A DNA stretch of 64,000 bases from Lysobacterales bacterium (GCA_022844165.1 JALHMH010000008.1:1-64000); one strand, 5' to 3'. Shown: positions 44,730-55,561, numbered from the stretch's first letter. Notes: generated from the sequence alone by a model not told the origin. A program made the numbers and translations.

Positions 44730-47654
44730 ATGACCAGGCAATTTGCTTGCGCTGCTTTTTTCTTTCTTGCCCACTCGATCTCTGGTGATGCTTCCGAGCG
44801 GCGGACTTTGCCAGCACCGTTGGCGCGAATTCCGATGGAGCTGGATTGGACGGCATACAAGGTATTCGACAGCAATTCCGGCCTGCCGCAGAACACGGTG
44901 CTGGCCATTGGCCAAGACGACTTCGGCTTCATCTTTGTTGGCACCGAGCGTGGATTGGCCCGATACGATGGGCGGGCGTTTGAGGCGGTGCCTTTGGGCG
45001 AAAGCTCAGAGCCGGTTCGCGCCATTTCGAATGCAGATCATGCGCTCTGGGTGGGTACCGATTCTGGTATCTGGCGTCTGGCTGAAGATATGGCGCGGCC
45101 TGTTCATATCGCGGTTCCTGGGGTGAATCGATTCCTCCCCAGCACCGATCTGATGTGGGTTGCAACGACCGTAGGGCTTTGGCGTTGCGCCTACGCCGAT
45201 GTCCGCAGCGATCGCCGTTGTGAACGGATCGAAGCGACAAGAGAACTGGGCATTCGAAGTCTGTTGGCCGACGGGGTCGATGCGCTGTGGCTGGGAACCA
45301 ACGGACAAGGACTTCGACGTCTCGTGGATCTTCGTGGTGTACCGAGGCTCGATGACTTCCATTTCGACCGCGACGATGGTGTGCCCAACAATATCGTCAT
45401 CTCCCTGGGGACGTGGCGAGGTGATTTGTGGATTGGCGCGGGGCGTGGTTTTGCGCGGTTACGCGATGATCGTCTTCGCGTCTGGTCTGCGGCCAGCGGT
45501 CTGGCGCCCGCAATGGCTTTTGATTTCGACGCGGGCGAAGATGGCATGTCTGTTGCGATGCGACCTGGCGGCATCGTACGCGTCGATGCAGCGGACAACT
45601 GGTATTCACAGCGGGGCGCGAATGGTCTGCCCGACGACAATGTGCAGGTGTTGTTTCGCGAGCGACACACGCGGAACTTGTGGATCGGCACTTACGGCGG
45701 CGGAATTGCCCGCGAAGAACGCGGGCGATTCGCTGTTCTTGACCAGCGCCGGGGTTTGCCCGATCGCGCGGTAGTTGGGCTCGGTTTGATCGAAGATCAG
45801 CTGTGGGTTGGCACGCCACGTGGCGCGGTCGTTTGGCAAGATGGCGCTTTTGTGCCGCTACTGCCAGATGCCTATGCCGATCTCCACGTCCGTGCGGCGT
45901 TGCGGACGGAAGGCGGCGAGCGCCTCATCGCGACCGACCGCGGTCTGCTGCTGCAACGCAGCGACGGTGAGGTGGTGGAGTACACCGTCGACAATTCTGA
46001 GTTGCCGGCCGTTGCGGCCAACGATCTTGCGCGAACAGGCGGAATCGTATGGGTCGCAACCAGTCATGGACTCGCGCGCTGGACCGCGACAGAGGGTCTG
46101 CGCGGAATGCGCGACGCCGACGGTTTGCCAGACGGTGCGGCCATTCAAGCGATGGCCAGCGATAGCGTCGAACGCCTGGTTGTTGCGACAGACAAAGGTG
46201 TCTGGCGATGGCAGGACGGGAGATTCGAGCCTGCCCGCGATGCTTGCGTTGGTCGGTTGGCGATCAACGATCTGAGCATCGACAGAGAGCGAATCTTGAT
46301 TGCGGCGCGCGAACGCCTTGTGGCATGGACGCCTGGCCGTGGGTGCAGCGATGTACCGAACTCGCCGAAGGGCGATGGCTGGACCCATATTCGCCATAAG
46401 CCAGGCGGTTTTGCAGCCAGCAATGCCCAAGGTCTTTGGCTGGTCGATGAGCGCGGTGCGCGGCTCTTTGGACTGGATGATGGCATGCCTTCGCGCGAGC
46501 TGGCTCGGGGCAACACGCTCGCCATCGACGCTTCGGCCCGCGTTTTCGTCGGCACGCATCTGGGCGTCGGCGCCTTGCGTGATGTGCAGATCGAACCGAA
46601 CCGACCGGCGCCATTGCGTCTTTGGGCCAGTCTTGCCGATGGTACGCCGATAGCTTCCGGTACAACGCTCTCTCGGTCTGAGGCCAGCGTGCATTTTCGC
46701 TACCGGCTGCTCAACTTCGATCGCGAACATCTGCATCGATACGCCAGGCAACTGTCCAGCATCGATTCGAGCATCGTGCGCGACGCGAGTGCTGCTGAAA
46801 GCGATTATGTCCGACTGCCAGCAGGTTCCTATCAATTTCGGGTGTGGGGCGCCGACGCCGATGGAACCGAATCTGGCCCGCTGACGTTTAGCTTCACGGT
46901 CGCAGCGCCATGGTGGCAACGCTGGCCCACCTTGGTCGCAGGTGCTGCGCTCCTGTTAGCCGGTGGTGTGCTGGTTGGGCGTCTCAGGACGCGAGCTTTG
47001 CAGCGCCGTGCAATCGAATTGCAGGAGCAAGTCCAACTGCGAACGTCCGAACTTGCCGAAGCGAATCAACGCCTCGCACAGGCGGCGCTGGCGGATCCGC
47101 TCACCGGTTTGCGCAATCGCAGATACTTGACCCAAATCCAGTCCGACGAAGAAGAGCGGGCCACGCGCCGGACACGCGCTGGCGATCGTCATGCAGACCT
47201 GGTGGTGGTTCTGCTGGACCTGGATCATTTCAAACACATCAACGACCAGTACGGGCACCCGGCAGGCGATGCGGTGCTTGTGGCCACCGCGCAGCGTCTG
47301 ACGGGTGTGGCACGCGCGGGTGACGCGGTGCTGCGTTGGGGCGGCGAGGAGTTTTTGTTGCTCATGCGCGATAGCGATCGCGGCGCGCTCGTAGAGATTG
47401 CCGGTCGTGTGCTCGCCGCGGTCCATGGCGATGTTGAGTTCGGTGGCCGTCGCATCGCAGTCACCGCCAGCGCAGGCGTTGTGGCCTTTCCGGTGTATCG
47501 TCGGCCGGATGCTGGTTTGAACGAAGCCATTGTGATTGCCGACGGCGCTCTGTACGCGGCCAAACGCAACGGCCGGGATGGTGCCGTTGCGATACACAAT
47601 GACGAACAGATTTGGATCAAACGCCCATGGATCGACAGCAGTTCATCGAGTTAG
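44730..47654 (+). CDS. Ligand-sensor propeller / Y_Y_Y-domain diguanylate cyclase
   Basis: Repeated LW.GT..G.. propeller motifs (LWVGTDSGIWRL, LWIGTYGGGIAR); GGDEF domain with DPLTGLRNRRYL, DLDHFKHINDQYGHPAGD, RWGGEEFLLL. Confidence 0.9.
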   Translation: MTRQFACAAFFFLAHSISGDASERRTLPAPLARIPMELDWTAYKVFDSNSGLPQNTVLAIGQDDFGFIFVGTERGLARYDGRAFEAVPLGESSEPVRAISNADHALWVGTDSGIWRLAEDMARPVHIAVPGVNRFLPSTDLMWVATTVGLWRCAYADVRSDRRCERIEATRELGIRSLLADGVDALWLGTNGQGLRRLVDLRGVPRLDDFHFDRDDGVPNNIVISLGTWRGDLWIGAGRGFARLRDDRLRVWSAASGLAPAMAFDFDAGEDGMSVAMRPGGIVRVDAADNWYSQRGANGLPDDNVQVLFRERHTRNLWIGTYGGGIAREERGRFAVLDQRRGLPDRAVVGLGLIEDQLWVGTPRGAVVWQDGAFVPLLPDAYADLHVRAALRTEGGERLIATDRGLLLQRSDGEVVEYTVDNSELPAVAANDLARTGGIVWVATSHGLARWTATEGLRGMRDADGLPDGAAIQAMASDSVERLVVATDKGVWRWQDGRFEPARDACVGRLAINDLSIDRERILIAARERLVAWTPGRGCSDVPNSPKGDGWTHIRHKPGGFAASNAQGLWLVDERGARLFGLDDGMPSRELARGNTLAIDASARVFVGTHLGVGALRDVQIEPNRPAPLRLWASLADGTPIASGTTLSRSEASVHFRYRLLNFDREHLHRYARQLSSIDSSIVRDASAAESDYVRLPAGSYQFRVWGADADGTESGPLTFSFTVAAPWWQRWPTLVAGAALLLAGGVLVGRLRTRALQRRAIELQEQVQLRTSELAEANQRLAQAALADPLTGLRNRRYLTQIQSDEEERATRRTRAGDRHADLVVVLLDLDHFKHINDQYGHPAGDAVLVATAQRLTGVARAGDAVLRWGGEEFLLLMRDSDRGALVEIAGRVLAAVHGDVEFGGRRIAVTASAGVVAFPVYRRPDAGLNEAIVIADGALYAAKRNGRDGAVAIHNDEQIWIKRPWIDSSSSS

Positions 47655-48604
47655 CGCATTCGCAAGCTTGGTCGCCGCAAGAAATATCGCGCGCTGCAGA
47701 ATTGTTGGATCTTCGACCTGACATCGCCCAGTGGTGGCGGTTCGCTCTGTCGTTGTTGCGCGGTGTGGGCAGCGGTTTGCTCGCGGCGGGGATTGTCTGT
47801 TTTGTTGCCGCAAACTGGCAGGACTTCGGCATCTGGGGCAGATTCGCACTGCTGCAACTGGTTTTCGCCAGTGCAGCGCTTTTGGCCTGGTGGCGTCCGC
47901 CGCCGGATGTGTTTGGCGAAACCGGTTGCTTTCTAGCCGCTTTTTTGATCGGCTGCTTGTTCGCGCTTTTTGGGCAGCACTATCAGACGGGCGCCGATGT
48001 GCATGAGCTGTTCTTCTCCTGGGCACTGATTGCCTTGCCCTTTGCGTTCGCATCAAAAAGCGGTGCAACGGCGGCATTGATCGTGGTGGTACTGAACATT
48101 GGGCTGGCGCTCTGGGCCAGCGTTTTCGGCTTCGAACGGGTGGTCGCAAATCTGATCTGGGGATTCCAGCGGCCGCAGGTGGCACTCTCCGTGGCGGTAC
48201 TGGCAAATCTGGCGGCACTCGCGATGCTTTGGTTTCGAGGTCAACGCCAGCACTGGTTGCTTGCGCTTCCGCTCCTCGCGGGGACGGTTTTTTCCTGCGT
48301 GGCCTGTGCGTTGACGGCGTGGGAAGGAAGCATCACGGCATGGTTGATGTTTGCATTGGGATTTGTTGCCTTGTTGACGGCAGCGCGCGCGCTCTCACGG
48401 CACTTGCGCAACGTCCTGCCCGAGACGATCGCTGCCGCGGGTCTGATCGCCGTCACAACGATTCTGTGGGTGCGGATTCTGTACGATGCGATTGATGACG
48501 CGATCTTGCCGAGCTTGTTCATAGCGATCTGGATCGGCGGTTTCGCCGCGTTTCTCGGTTCCAAATTGCTTGCCCGCCATCGAAGCTACGGAGCGGCCCG
48601 ATGA
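47627..48604 (+). CDS. DUF2157 membrane protein
   Basis: MDRQQFIELAHSQAWSPQEISRAAELLDLRPDIAQWWRFALSLLRGVGSGLLAAGIVCFVAANW. Confidence 0.88.
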   Translation: MDRQQFIELAHSQAWSPQEISRAAELLDLRPDIAQWWRFALSLLRGVGSGLLAAGIVCFVAANWQDFGIWGRFALLQLVFASAALLAWWRPPPDVFGETGCFLAAFLIGCLFALFGQHYQTGADVHELFFSWALIALPFAFASKSGATAALIVVVLNIGLALWASVFGFERVVANLIWGFQRPQVALSVAVLANLAALAMLWFRGQRQHWLLALPLLAGTVFSCVACALTAWEGSITAWLMFALGFVALLTAARALSRHLRNVLPETIAAAGLIAVTTILWVRILYDAIDDAILPSLFIAIWIGGFAAFLGSKLLARHRSYGAAR

Positions 48605-49542
48605 ACTTGCGCGACATTGATGTCGTGCGGCTCACTGAAGCGGGCCTGCTGACGCGCGACTTGCCTCAGAGTCGAACATCGCCGTGGATGCTGAAGTTGC
48701 TGCTAGGTGGTGCGGCTTGGTTCGCGGCGATTTTTGTCATCGCCTTCGTCGCGTTGTTGTTCGAGCCGGATACGCCCATCGAAGCCGGCATTCTCGGCAT
48801 CGTGTTACTCGGCGGCGCTTTTGCGTTGTTCCTCGGATCGAAATCGCTATTCGTGGAACAGGTTGCGCTCGCGGCGTCGATGGCTGGCCAGGGTTTTTTG
48901 TTGTTCGCTGCTTATGAGGCGATCAAGTTCGACACGATTCGATCCGCGACCTTTGTCGCATGCGCGATTCAGATCGGCGTATTCCTGCTGTTGCCCAATC
49001 ACCTGAGCCGACTGCTCAGCGCCTTTTTTGCAGCGCTCGCCTGGTCGCTCGCGTGGCGCAGCAACTGGATTGATGGATACGGACCTGGACCTGGCGGGTT
49101 CATCGGCATTCTCGACTGGCTTTATGGCGTCCTGCCGTTGATGGCGTTGGTCGCCGCGCTGTTGTTCAACGAACGTCGCTGGCTTGCGACGTCCCTGCAG
49201 AGCTGGTTGCTGCCAGCCACAATCAGCCTGATCGCTGCACTCTGTGTGGCACCGATCGTGATGTTGCCCTTCGAGCGTAGCAGCCTGTTCGGCGGTGGCA
49301 GCATTGGCTTGGCGCTGTGGCCCTTGTTATCGCTGGCCACCGCGTTATGCGCACTTGCGGCGGCGCGGTATCTCGCCCATCCGGCGCTGATGGCGTTGGC
49401 CATCGTCAGCGCCATCTTCAGCGTCATCGCGTTCTACTATGAACTCAGTATTCCACTACTCGCGAAGTCGCTGCTGATGCTGGCACTCGCCGCGATCGCC
49501 TTCGCGACACACGGCGTATTGCGCAAGAAGGGGGTCGCATGA
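48601..49542 (+). CDS. DUF4401 membrane protein
   Basis: Position between DUF2157 and GDYXXLXY genes; SRTSPWMLKLLLGGAAWFAAIFVIAFVALLF; ATGA-type overlap. Confidence 0.85.
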   Translation: MNLRDIDVVRLTEAGLLTRDLPQSRTSPWMLKLLLGGAAWFAAIFVIAFVALLFEPDTPIEAGILGIVLLGGAFALFLGSKSLFVEQVALAASMAGQGFLLFAAYEAIKFDTIRSATFVACAIQIGVFLLLPNHLSRLLSAFFAALAWSLAWRSNWIDGYGPGPGGFIGILDWLYGVLPLMALVAALLFNERRWLATSLQSWLLPATISLIAALCVAPIVMLPFERSSLFGGGSIGLALWPLLSLATALCALAAARYLAHPALMALAIVSAIFSVIAFYYELSIPLLAKSLLMLALAAIAFATHGVLRKKGVA

Positions 49543-50015
49543 ATGCTCGATTCTGGATATCGATCGGCGCTGCCGTCGGCCTGTTTGCCATCAACTTCGC
49601 CATCGCTGGTAAGGAACGCATTGTGCGTTCCGGGATGCCGGTTTATCTGGCGCTTGCGCCGGTCGACCCGCGGTCGTTGATGCAGGGCGACTATATGGCG
49701 CTGCGCTTTGCCATCGCCGACCAGATCGCCGCCGAGATCGCCAATCACGGTGGCGATCGCCGCGAAGGCAAGTTTTACACGGTAGGCGTTGATGTCGACC
49801 AGCAGGGCGTGGCAACCCTGTCCGCGACCGCCACGCAACGACTCCGATATCGCTGGCGCAATGGCCAGCCATGGATCGGCACGAATGCGTTCTTCTTTGA
49901 AGAAGGCAGCGCCGGGAAGTTCGAAGGCGCCCAATTCGGCGAATTTCGCCTCGATCCAGAAACTGGCGAAGCAGTTCTAATCCGGCTTGTGGACGTGCCG
50001 AACAGCGAGCGATGA
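49539..50015 (+). CDS. GDYXXLXY protein
   Basis: LAPVDPRSLMQGDYMALRFAIADQI contains the family motif GDYxxLxF/Y. Confidence 0.9.
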   Translation: MNARFWISIGAAVGLFAINFAIAGKERIVRSGMPVYLALAPVDPRSLMQGDYMALRFAIADQIAAEIANHGGDRREGKFYTVGVDVDQQGVATLSATATQRLRYRWRNGQPWIGTNAFFFEEGSAGKFEGAQFGEFRLDPETGEAVLIRLVDVPNSER

Positions 50016-50909
50016 ATCGAGGACTCCGCCTGAGCGCGCCTTGCCGACCTTGCTGGCATTGGCCCGGCCCAGTCGTTCGCTGATCCACTGCCCGGTCGCA
50101 ACAAGTCGATCAAAGTCGATACCGTGTTCGATACCCAGTCCGTCCAATAGATACACCACGTCTTCGGTTGCGACGTTGCCGCTGGCGCCCTTCGCGTAAG
50201 GGCAACCGCCCAAACCGCCGACGGCGGCGTCGATCACACGAACGCCGGCGTCCAGGCAACGCAGAATATTCGCCACCGCCATTCCATAGGTGTCGTGAAA
50301 GTGCACCGCGAGCGCGCCCATCGGAATCTCGCTGGCAACGGCCATCAACATCTGCCGGGCTTTTTCCGGGGTGCCGACGCCGATCGTATCGCCCAGCGAA
50401 ATTTCGTAAGCGCCCATGGCGTACAGTGCGCGGGCAACGCGGACGACTTCGCTGTTCGGGACCTGGCCTTGGTAAGGACATCCAAGGACGGTGGACACGT
50501 ATCCACGCACACGCACATCGTCGGCTCGCGCCGCTTCCAGGATCGGGGCAAAGCGCGCCAGCGACTCATCGATGCCGGCATTCGTGTTTTTGCGATTGAA
50601 GGCCTCGCTGGCCGCAGTGAAGACAGCCACTTCTTTTGCGCCGGCTGCCCGGGCGCGCTCGTAACCCTTGAAATTCGGCACCAGAACCGGCAACGCCACA
50701 CCCGCTGGCGCAGTCAGCGCCGACATCACATCGGCGGCGTCCGCCAATTGCGGTACCCACTGTGGGCTCACGAAACTGGTTGCTTCGACGGTTCGATGTC
50801 CGCAGTCGATCAGCCGCCGGATCAGTTCGATTTTGTCGTTCGTTGCGACGTTCCTGGCCTCATTCTGCAATCCATCACGAGGGCCGACTTCGACAATGCG
50901 TATTTTCAT
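49977..50909 (-). CDS. mvaB: Hydroxymethylglutaryl-CoA lyase
   Basis: IRIVEVGPRDGLQNE...ATSFVSPQWVPQLADA...GCPYQGQV...ISLGDTIGVGTP...LAVHFHDTYGMAVAN...GLGGCPYAKGASGNVATEDVVYLLDGLGIEHGID. Confidence 0.96.
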   Translation of the reverse strand: MKIRIVEVGPRDGLQNEARNVATNDKIELIRRLIDCGHRTVEATSFVSPQWVPQLADAADVMSALTAPAGVALPVLVPNFKGYERARAAGAKEVAVFTAASEAFNRKNTNAGIDESLARFAPILEAARADDVRVRGYVSTVLGCPYQGQVPNSEVVRVARALYAMGAYEISLGDTIGVGTPEKARQMLMAVASEIPMGALAVHFHDTYGMAVANILRCLDAGVRVIDAAVGGLGGCPYAKGASGNVATEDVVYLLDGLGIEHGIDFDRLVATGQWISERLGRANASKVGKARSGGVLDSSLAVRHVHKPD

Positions 50910-51025
50910 GGGATGGTAGTCGACAGGGTGGTAAGTGATCGGCTGTCACGCGTTCCGGGCCGCGTATGTGGTCGCCTCTGAGCCATTCGTCCGCGACGAG
51001 CAACGACAAACTACACCCAGGTGGA

Positions 51026-52042
51026 CTACCGCGGCGAGTGTTTGATCGCGCGCCACAGCAACTTGAGTCCAGTCATCCAGCGTCTCAGGTAGGCGAGCGG
51101 AAGGGAACCGCGATTCGTCAATCGGTAACGTGCGCGCATGTATGCGGCGCTCGGAACCAATCGACGCCACAAGTTAGGCGTCTGCGATTCCAGGTACACG
51201 CGATCGCCGGCCCGGTCCGGGCGAAAAGGTTCTTCGGCAGCTGCGGCCTTGAGCAAAGCTAAAGTTGCCATCGGCCAGGAATACTGAAAATACTCGGTGC
51301 AAGCACGCATTGCGTCGACGCACGGTGCCGCCAACGCCAGATCGCTGGCACGGGCGACCAGTGTTGACCATTCTTCTTCGTCGAAACGCTGCGACAGAAC
51401 AACGAAGTCGTAAAGCCAGATGAGGCGGTCGGCCGCTCCGATCTGGGCATTCGCCATGCGGTGGATGGCAGCATGCAAAAAAGCGTCGACCGGACTGAGC
51501 GCATCCATCGGTGGTTCGCCGACGCGGTGGCAACGCGAATGAAGATCGGCAAAGGTCAGGCGTTTGCCGAGAATGGGATGTGTGCTGAGGCGCCAATGCA
51601 GGTCAATCTGCAATTCGGGCCGGACCATCGTGAATTGAACACCATCCGGCAACCAGGAATCTGGGTCGATCGAGTATCCAAGCAGCGATAGTGCATCAGC
51701 CGCTTGACGCGCATCGGCCTCAGAAGCAAACAGCAAATCCAGATCTTCGCGCGCGCGCAGATGCGGCATCCGATAACAACTATTCGCTAATGCCTCGCCC
51801 TTCAGTACCAGGAATGGAACGGCGATGGCGGCCAACACCGCCCGTACGGCAGGCTCTCTGGCCATCTGCCAGGCGATCGCGCCCCGCTGCGCGCGGACGA
51901 TGGCATCGGGCGCCGACGGGCCAAGCGCCTCGAACAAGAGCGCAGTGACACCTTCGCGTTTGCACAGACCAGCAAGGTCCGCCGGCGGCGGTTCGAGTAT
52001 CCGGCCGAATAATGCCGCGCCCAACCAGGCGCGCTCATCCAC
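51026..52042 (-). CDS. Nucleotidyltransferase family protein (NTP_transf_5-like)
   Basis: PFLVLKGEALANSCYRMPHLRAREDLDLLFASEADARQAADALSLLGYS...ELQIDLHWRLSTHP. Confidence 0.85.
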   Translation of the reverse strand: MDERAWLGAALFGRILEPPPADLAGLCKREGVTALLFEALGPSAPDAIVRAQRGAIAWQMAREPAVRAVLAAIAVPFLVLKGEALANSCYRMPHLRAREDLDLLFASEADARQAADALSLLGYSIDPDSWLPDGVQFTMVRPELQIDLHWRLSTHPILGKRLTFADLHSRCHRVGEPPMDALSPVDAFLHAAIHRMANAQIGAADRLIWLYDFVVLSQRFDEEEWSTLVARASDLALAAPCVDAMRACTEYFQYSWPMATLALLKAAAAEEPFRPDRAGDRVYLESQTPNLWRRLVPSAAYMRARYRLTNRGSLPLAYLRRWMTGLKLLWRAIKHSPR

Positions 52043-53426
52043 CCCCGCGCGCTCCCGTCACAATGCCGCCCGCCGTCAGCGTCAATGGATCGAGCAAATC
52101 GCGTAAATCGTGATCGGACAACGCTGTCATCTCGCGAGCCACATCCATAATGGGTCGTCCGCTGGCGTAGGCTGCCTTGGCGATTTTGGCGCCAAGTTCG
52201 TAACCGATGACAGGATTCAGTGCCGTCACCAGAATCGGATTTCGCGCCAGTGCGTCTTGCAATCGGTCGTGGCGAACGCGCAAGCCAGCAATGCTCTGCG
52301 CCAGTGCCGGCAGCGCTCGCGCCGGCAGCTCGATGCTTTCGATCAGATTACGAGCAATCAGTGGCAGCATCAAGTTGAGTTGAAAGTTGCCGGACTGCCC
52401 AGCGATCGTGATCGCAGCATCATTGCCAATCATCTGCGCCGCAACCATGGTTACCGCTTCTGCGATGACCGGATTGACCTTGCCAGGCATGATCGAGGAG
52501 CCGGGTTGCAGCGCCGGCAATTCGATTTCGCCTAAACCGGTGAGCGGGCCGGAGTTCATCCAGCGCAGGTCGTTGGCGATTTTCATCATCGTACAGGCCA
52601 GCGTTTTCAACTGGCCCGACAACTCGACACATTCGTCTTTGGCAGCGATAGCAACGAACAAGTTGGCTGCGGGACCGAATTCAATCCCAGTCATAGCACT
52701 TAGTTGATGACAAACGGTCGCGGAAAACCTCGGGTCGGCATTGATTCCGGTGCCAATCGCAGTGCCACCGAGCGGCAAGGCCTGCACTCGCGCCAGGCTG
52801 TCAATCAGGCGCTGCTGCGCGGCTTGCAGTTGCGCCTCCCAAGCGCCGAATTCCTGGCCCAGGGTCATTGGCATTGCGTCCATCAGATGCGTACGCCCGG
52901 TCTTGACCACACCGGCAAACTCCCGGGCGCGCGTCGCGATCGTATGGCGCAATTGGCCGAGCGCTGGCAACAGCTGCTCGCGAACGGCGAGTGCAGCCGC
53001 GACCTGGATGGCGCTGGGGATGACGTCGTTAGAAGACTGCCCAAGATTGACCTCATCATTGGGATGGACCGCGACCCCGGCGCGAGTCGCCAACGTTGCA
53101 ATGACTTCGTTGGCGTTCATGTTGCTGGAGGTGCCAGAGCCAGTTTGGAACACGTCGACGGGAAATGCCTCGGCGAAATCGCCGTGCGCGATCGCCAACG
53201 CCGCCTTCTCGATTGCCGCCGCTTTCTCGGCAGGCAGCCCGCCTAGCTCGCTATTGGCGCGCGCTGCGGCAGCTTTGATCAGGGCCAGCGCGCGAACAAA
53301 CAAACGTGGCATCGGTTGTCCGCCGATCCGAAAGTTGTCGATCGCGCGTTGCGTTTGCGCGCCCCAGAGTGCGTCCGCCGGTACCTTAAGTTCGCCCATG
53401 CTGTCCTGTTCGATGCGAGTGTTCAT
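52035..53426 (-). CDS. fumC: Fumarate hydratase, class II
   Basis: MNTRIEQDSMGELKVPADALWGAQTQRAIDNF...FQTGSGTSSNMNANEVIA...PGSSIMPGKVNPV. Confidence 0.97.
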   Translation of the reverse strand: MNTRIEQDSMGELKVPADALWGAQTQRAIDNFRIGGQPMPRLFVRALALIKAAAARANSELGGLPAEKAAAIEKAALAIAHGDFAEAFPVDVFQTGSGTSSNMNANEVIATLATRAGVAVHPNDEVNLGQSSNDVIPSAIQVAAALAVREQLLPALGQLRHTIATRAREFAGVVKTGRTHLMDAMPMTLGQEFGAWEAQLQAAQQRLIDSLARVQALPLGGTAIGTGINADPRFSATVCHQLSAMTGIEFGPAANLFVAIAAKDECVELSGQLKTLACTMMKIANDLRWMNSGPLTGLGEIELPALQPGSSIMPGKVNPVIAEAVTMVAAQMIGNDAAITIAGQSGNFQLNLMLPLIARNLIESIELPARALPALAQSIAGLRVRHDRLQDALARNPILVTALNPVIGYELGAKIAKAAYASGRPIMDVAREMTALSDHDLRDLLDPLTLTAGGIVTGARGGG

Positions 53427-53605
53427 GCGGCAGCGGCCCGGCGAGTGACTGGCGATTCTATCGCTCCTGGTCAGTGGACAGCGGCGGAACGTCCAGCCCG
53501 TCATTTTCTCGCAACCTGTTGCGCATCGGAGCGTCACACAGCCCGCCTAGCGTTCGCCGCTTGTGCGGCAGTCAGCCGTCTCGAGCCAACGCCAGAGGAA
53601 ATCAG

Positions 53606-55561
53606 ATGAGCACGTTTCACGATGATGGAATGAGCAACCACTCCAACAACATGAGCTTTCACGACGTGTTGGAACTCAATCAGAAGCGCCGCGAACTGTT
53701 GAAAGGCGGTGTCGCTGCGGCGACCGCAACCGTGGTCGGCGTTCCGTTGTTGACGGCCCGCTCGAACGTGGAAGCGCAGACCTTTACATCGACACCAGGC
53801 ATCGGCTTTAAGCCCGTGCCGGCCACCGATGCCGACACACTCGTGGTTCCTGAAGGTTACCGCGCCGACGTGCTGATCGCCTGGGGCGACCCGATCTCCG
53901 ACAACTTGAAGTTCTTCCGCTACGACGCGACCAACAGTGCCGAAGATCAAGAGCAGCAGTGGGGCATGCACAACGATGGCATGCACTTTTTCCCGTTCGA
54001 GGAGCGCGCGCTACTTGGGCGACCGGTACCATCGAGCCGCCGCGGCCTTTTGGTGAGTAATCACGAATACACCGACGACGGCATCTTGCACGAAGACGGT
54101 CAGCGCACCTGGACACCCGCGAAAGTCCGAAAATCGCAGGCGGCGCATGGCGTGGGCATTGTCGAGTTGTTGTACGACGGCAGCACGTGGCGTGTTGTTC
54201 GTCCCAGCGTCTATGCACGGCGCATCACAGGCTACACGCCGATGGCAGTCAGCGGTCCGGCTAAAGGGCATCGTCTGTTGCGTACTGCCGCGGACCCAGC
54301 GGGTGAGCGCATCCTGGGCACCATCAATAACTGTGCGCACGGCTACACGCCCTGGGGCACGTATTTGACGTGCGAGGAAAACTTCAACGGTTATTTCGCA
54401 AACGGTGCGACGATTCCCGCCGATCAGCGACGCTACGGCATCAGCGCCACCGGGTTCGGTTATCGCTGGCACGAACACGACGAGCGCTTTAACGCGGCCC
54501 TGCACCCGAATGAACCGAATCGATTCGGCTGGGTCGTTGAAATCGATCCTTTCGATCCGACCTCGACGCCGATCAAGCGCACCGCGCTCGGCCGCATCAA
54601 GCATGAAGGCGCGTGGGTTACCTTGTCGCCGGACAATCGCGTCGTCGTTTACATGGGCGACGACGAGCGCTTCGAGTACATTTACAAGTATGTCTCGCGA
54701 GGCTTCTTCAAGCCCGGCGATCGCAATAACAACCGCTCGTTGCTTGACGACGGTACCCTGTACGTGGCGCGATTTGACGAGAACCTGTCGGGCGAGTGGA
54801 TCCCGCTGGTTTGGGGTCAGAATGGCCTGACGCCGGAAAACGGGTTCGCCGATCAAGGCGAAGTGCTGGTCAAGACGCGGCAAGCGGCCGATGTGGTCGG
54901 CGCGACGAAGATGGATCGGCCAGAGTGGATTGCTGTTAACCCACAAACCAAAGACGTGTATTGCACCTTGACCAACAACGATCGCCGCGGCAACACCGGT
55001 CAACCTGCGGTGGATGCGGCTAACCCGCGCGGACAGAACGTCTTTGGCCATATCATTCGATGGGCAGAAGACGGTCAAAATGCGACCGCCCGCCGATTCC
55101 GCTGGCAGCTGTTTGTGCAATGCGGCGACCCGGCACTTGGCAATCCGGCGCGCGCAGGCAATATCAATGGCGATAAGTTCGGGAGCCCGGATGGACTTTG
55201 GTTCGATGACCGCGGCATTCTCTGGGTACAAACCGATATTTCCACGTCCATCGTCTCGCGCCCGGGCAACGAGCGCGGTGACTACCGAAATATCGGCAAC
55301 AATCAGATGCTCGCGTACGATCCGATCAGCGGTGAGTTCCGGCGCTTTATGACCGGACCGCGCGGCTGCGAAATCACCGGCGTGATTTCGACGCCGGACC
55401 TGCGCACGATGTTCGTCAACATCCAGCATCCGGGCGAGCCGGCCAGCGAACGCCTGACGCCCGAGAACCCGACCGCCATTTCGAGTTGGCCTTTCGGCGG
55501 ACGGCCGCGATCGGCAACCGTTGTTATCCGCAAGTTAGATGGTGGAATCATCGGTACCTGA
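53606..55561 (+). CDS. PhoX-like (DUF839) Tat-exported protein
   Basis: Tat-type signal KRRELLKGGVAAATATVVGVPLLTA; GHRLLRTAADPAGERILGTINNCAHGYTPWGTYLTCEENFNGYF. Confidence 0.93.
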   Translation: MSTFHDDGMSNHSNNMSFHDVLELNQKRRELLKGGVAAATATVVGVPLLTARSNVEAQTFTSTPGIGFKPVPATDADTLVVPEGYRADVLIAWGDPISDNLKFFRYDATNSAEDQEQQWGMHNDGMHFFPFEERALLGRPVPSSRRGLLVSNHEYTDDGILHEDGQRTWTPAKVRKSQAAHGVGIVELLYDGSTWRVVRPSVYARRITGYTPMAVSGPAKGHRLLRTAADPAGERILGTINNCAHGYTPWGTYLTCEENFNGYFANGATIPADQRRYGISATGFGYRWHEHDERFNAALHPNEPNRFGWVVEIDPFDPTSTPIKRTALGRIKHEGAWVTLSPDNRVVVYMGDDERFEYIYKYVSRGFFKPGDRNNNRSLLDDGTLYVARFDENLSGEWIPLVWGQNGLTPENGFADQGEVLVKTRQAADVVGATKMDRPEWIAVNPQTKDVYCTLTNNDRRGNTGQPAVDAANPRGQNVFGHIIRWAEDGQNATARRFRWQLFVQCGDPALGNPARAGNINGDKFGSPDGLWFDDRGILWVQTDISTSIVSRPGNERGDYRNIGNNQMLAYDPISGEFRRFMTGPRGCEITGVISTPDLRTMFVNIQHPGEPASERLTPENPTAISSWPFGGRPRSATVVIRKLDGGIIGT

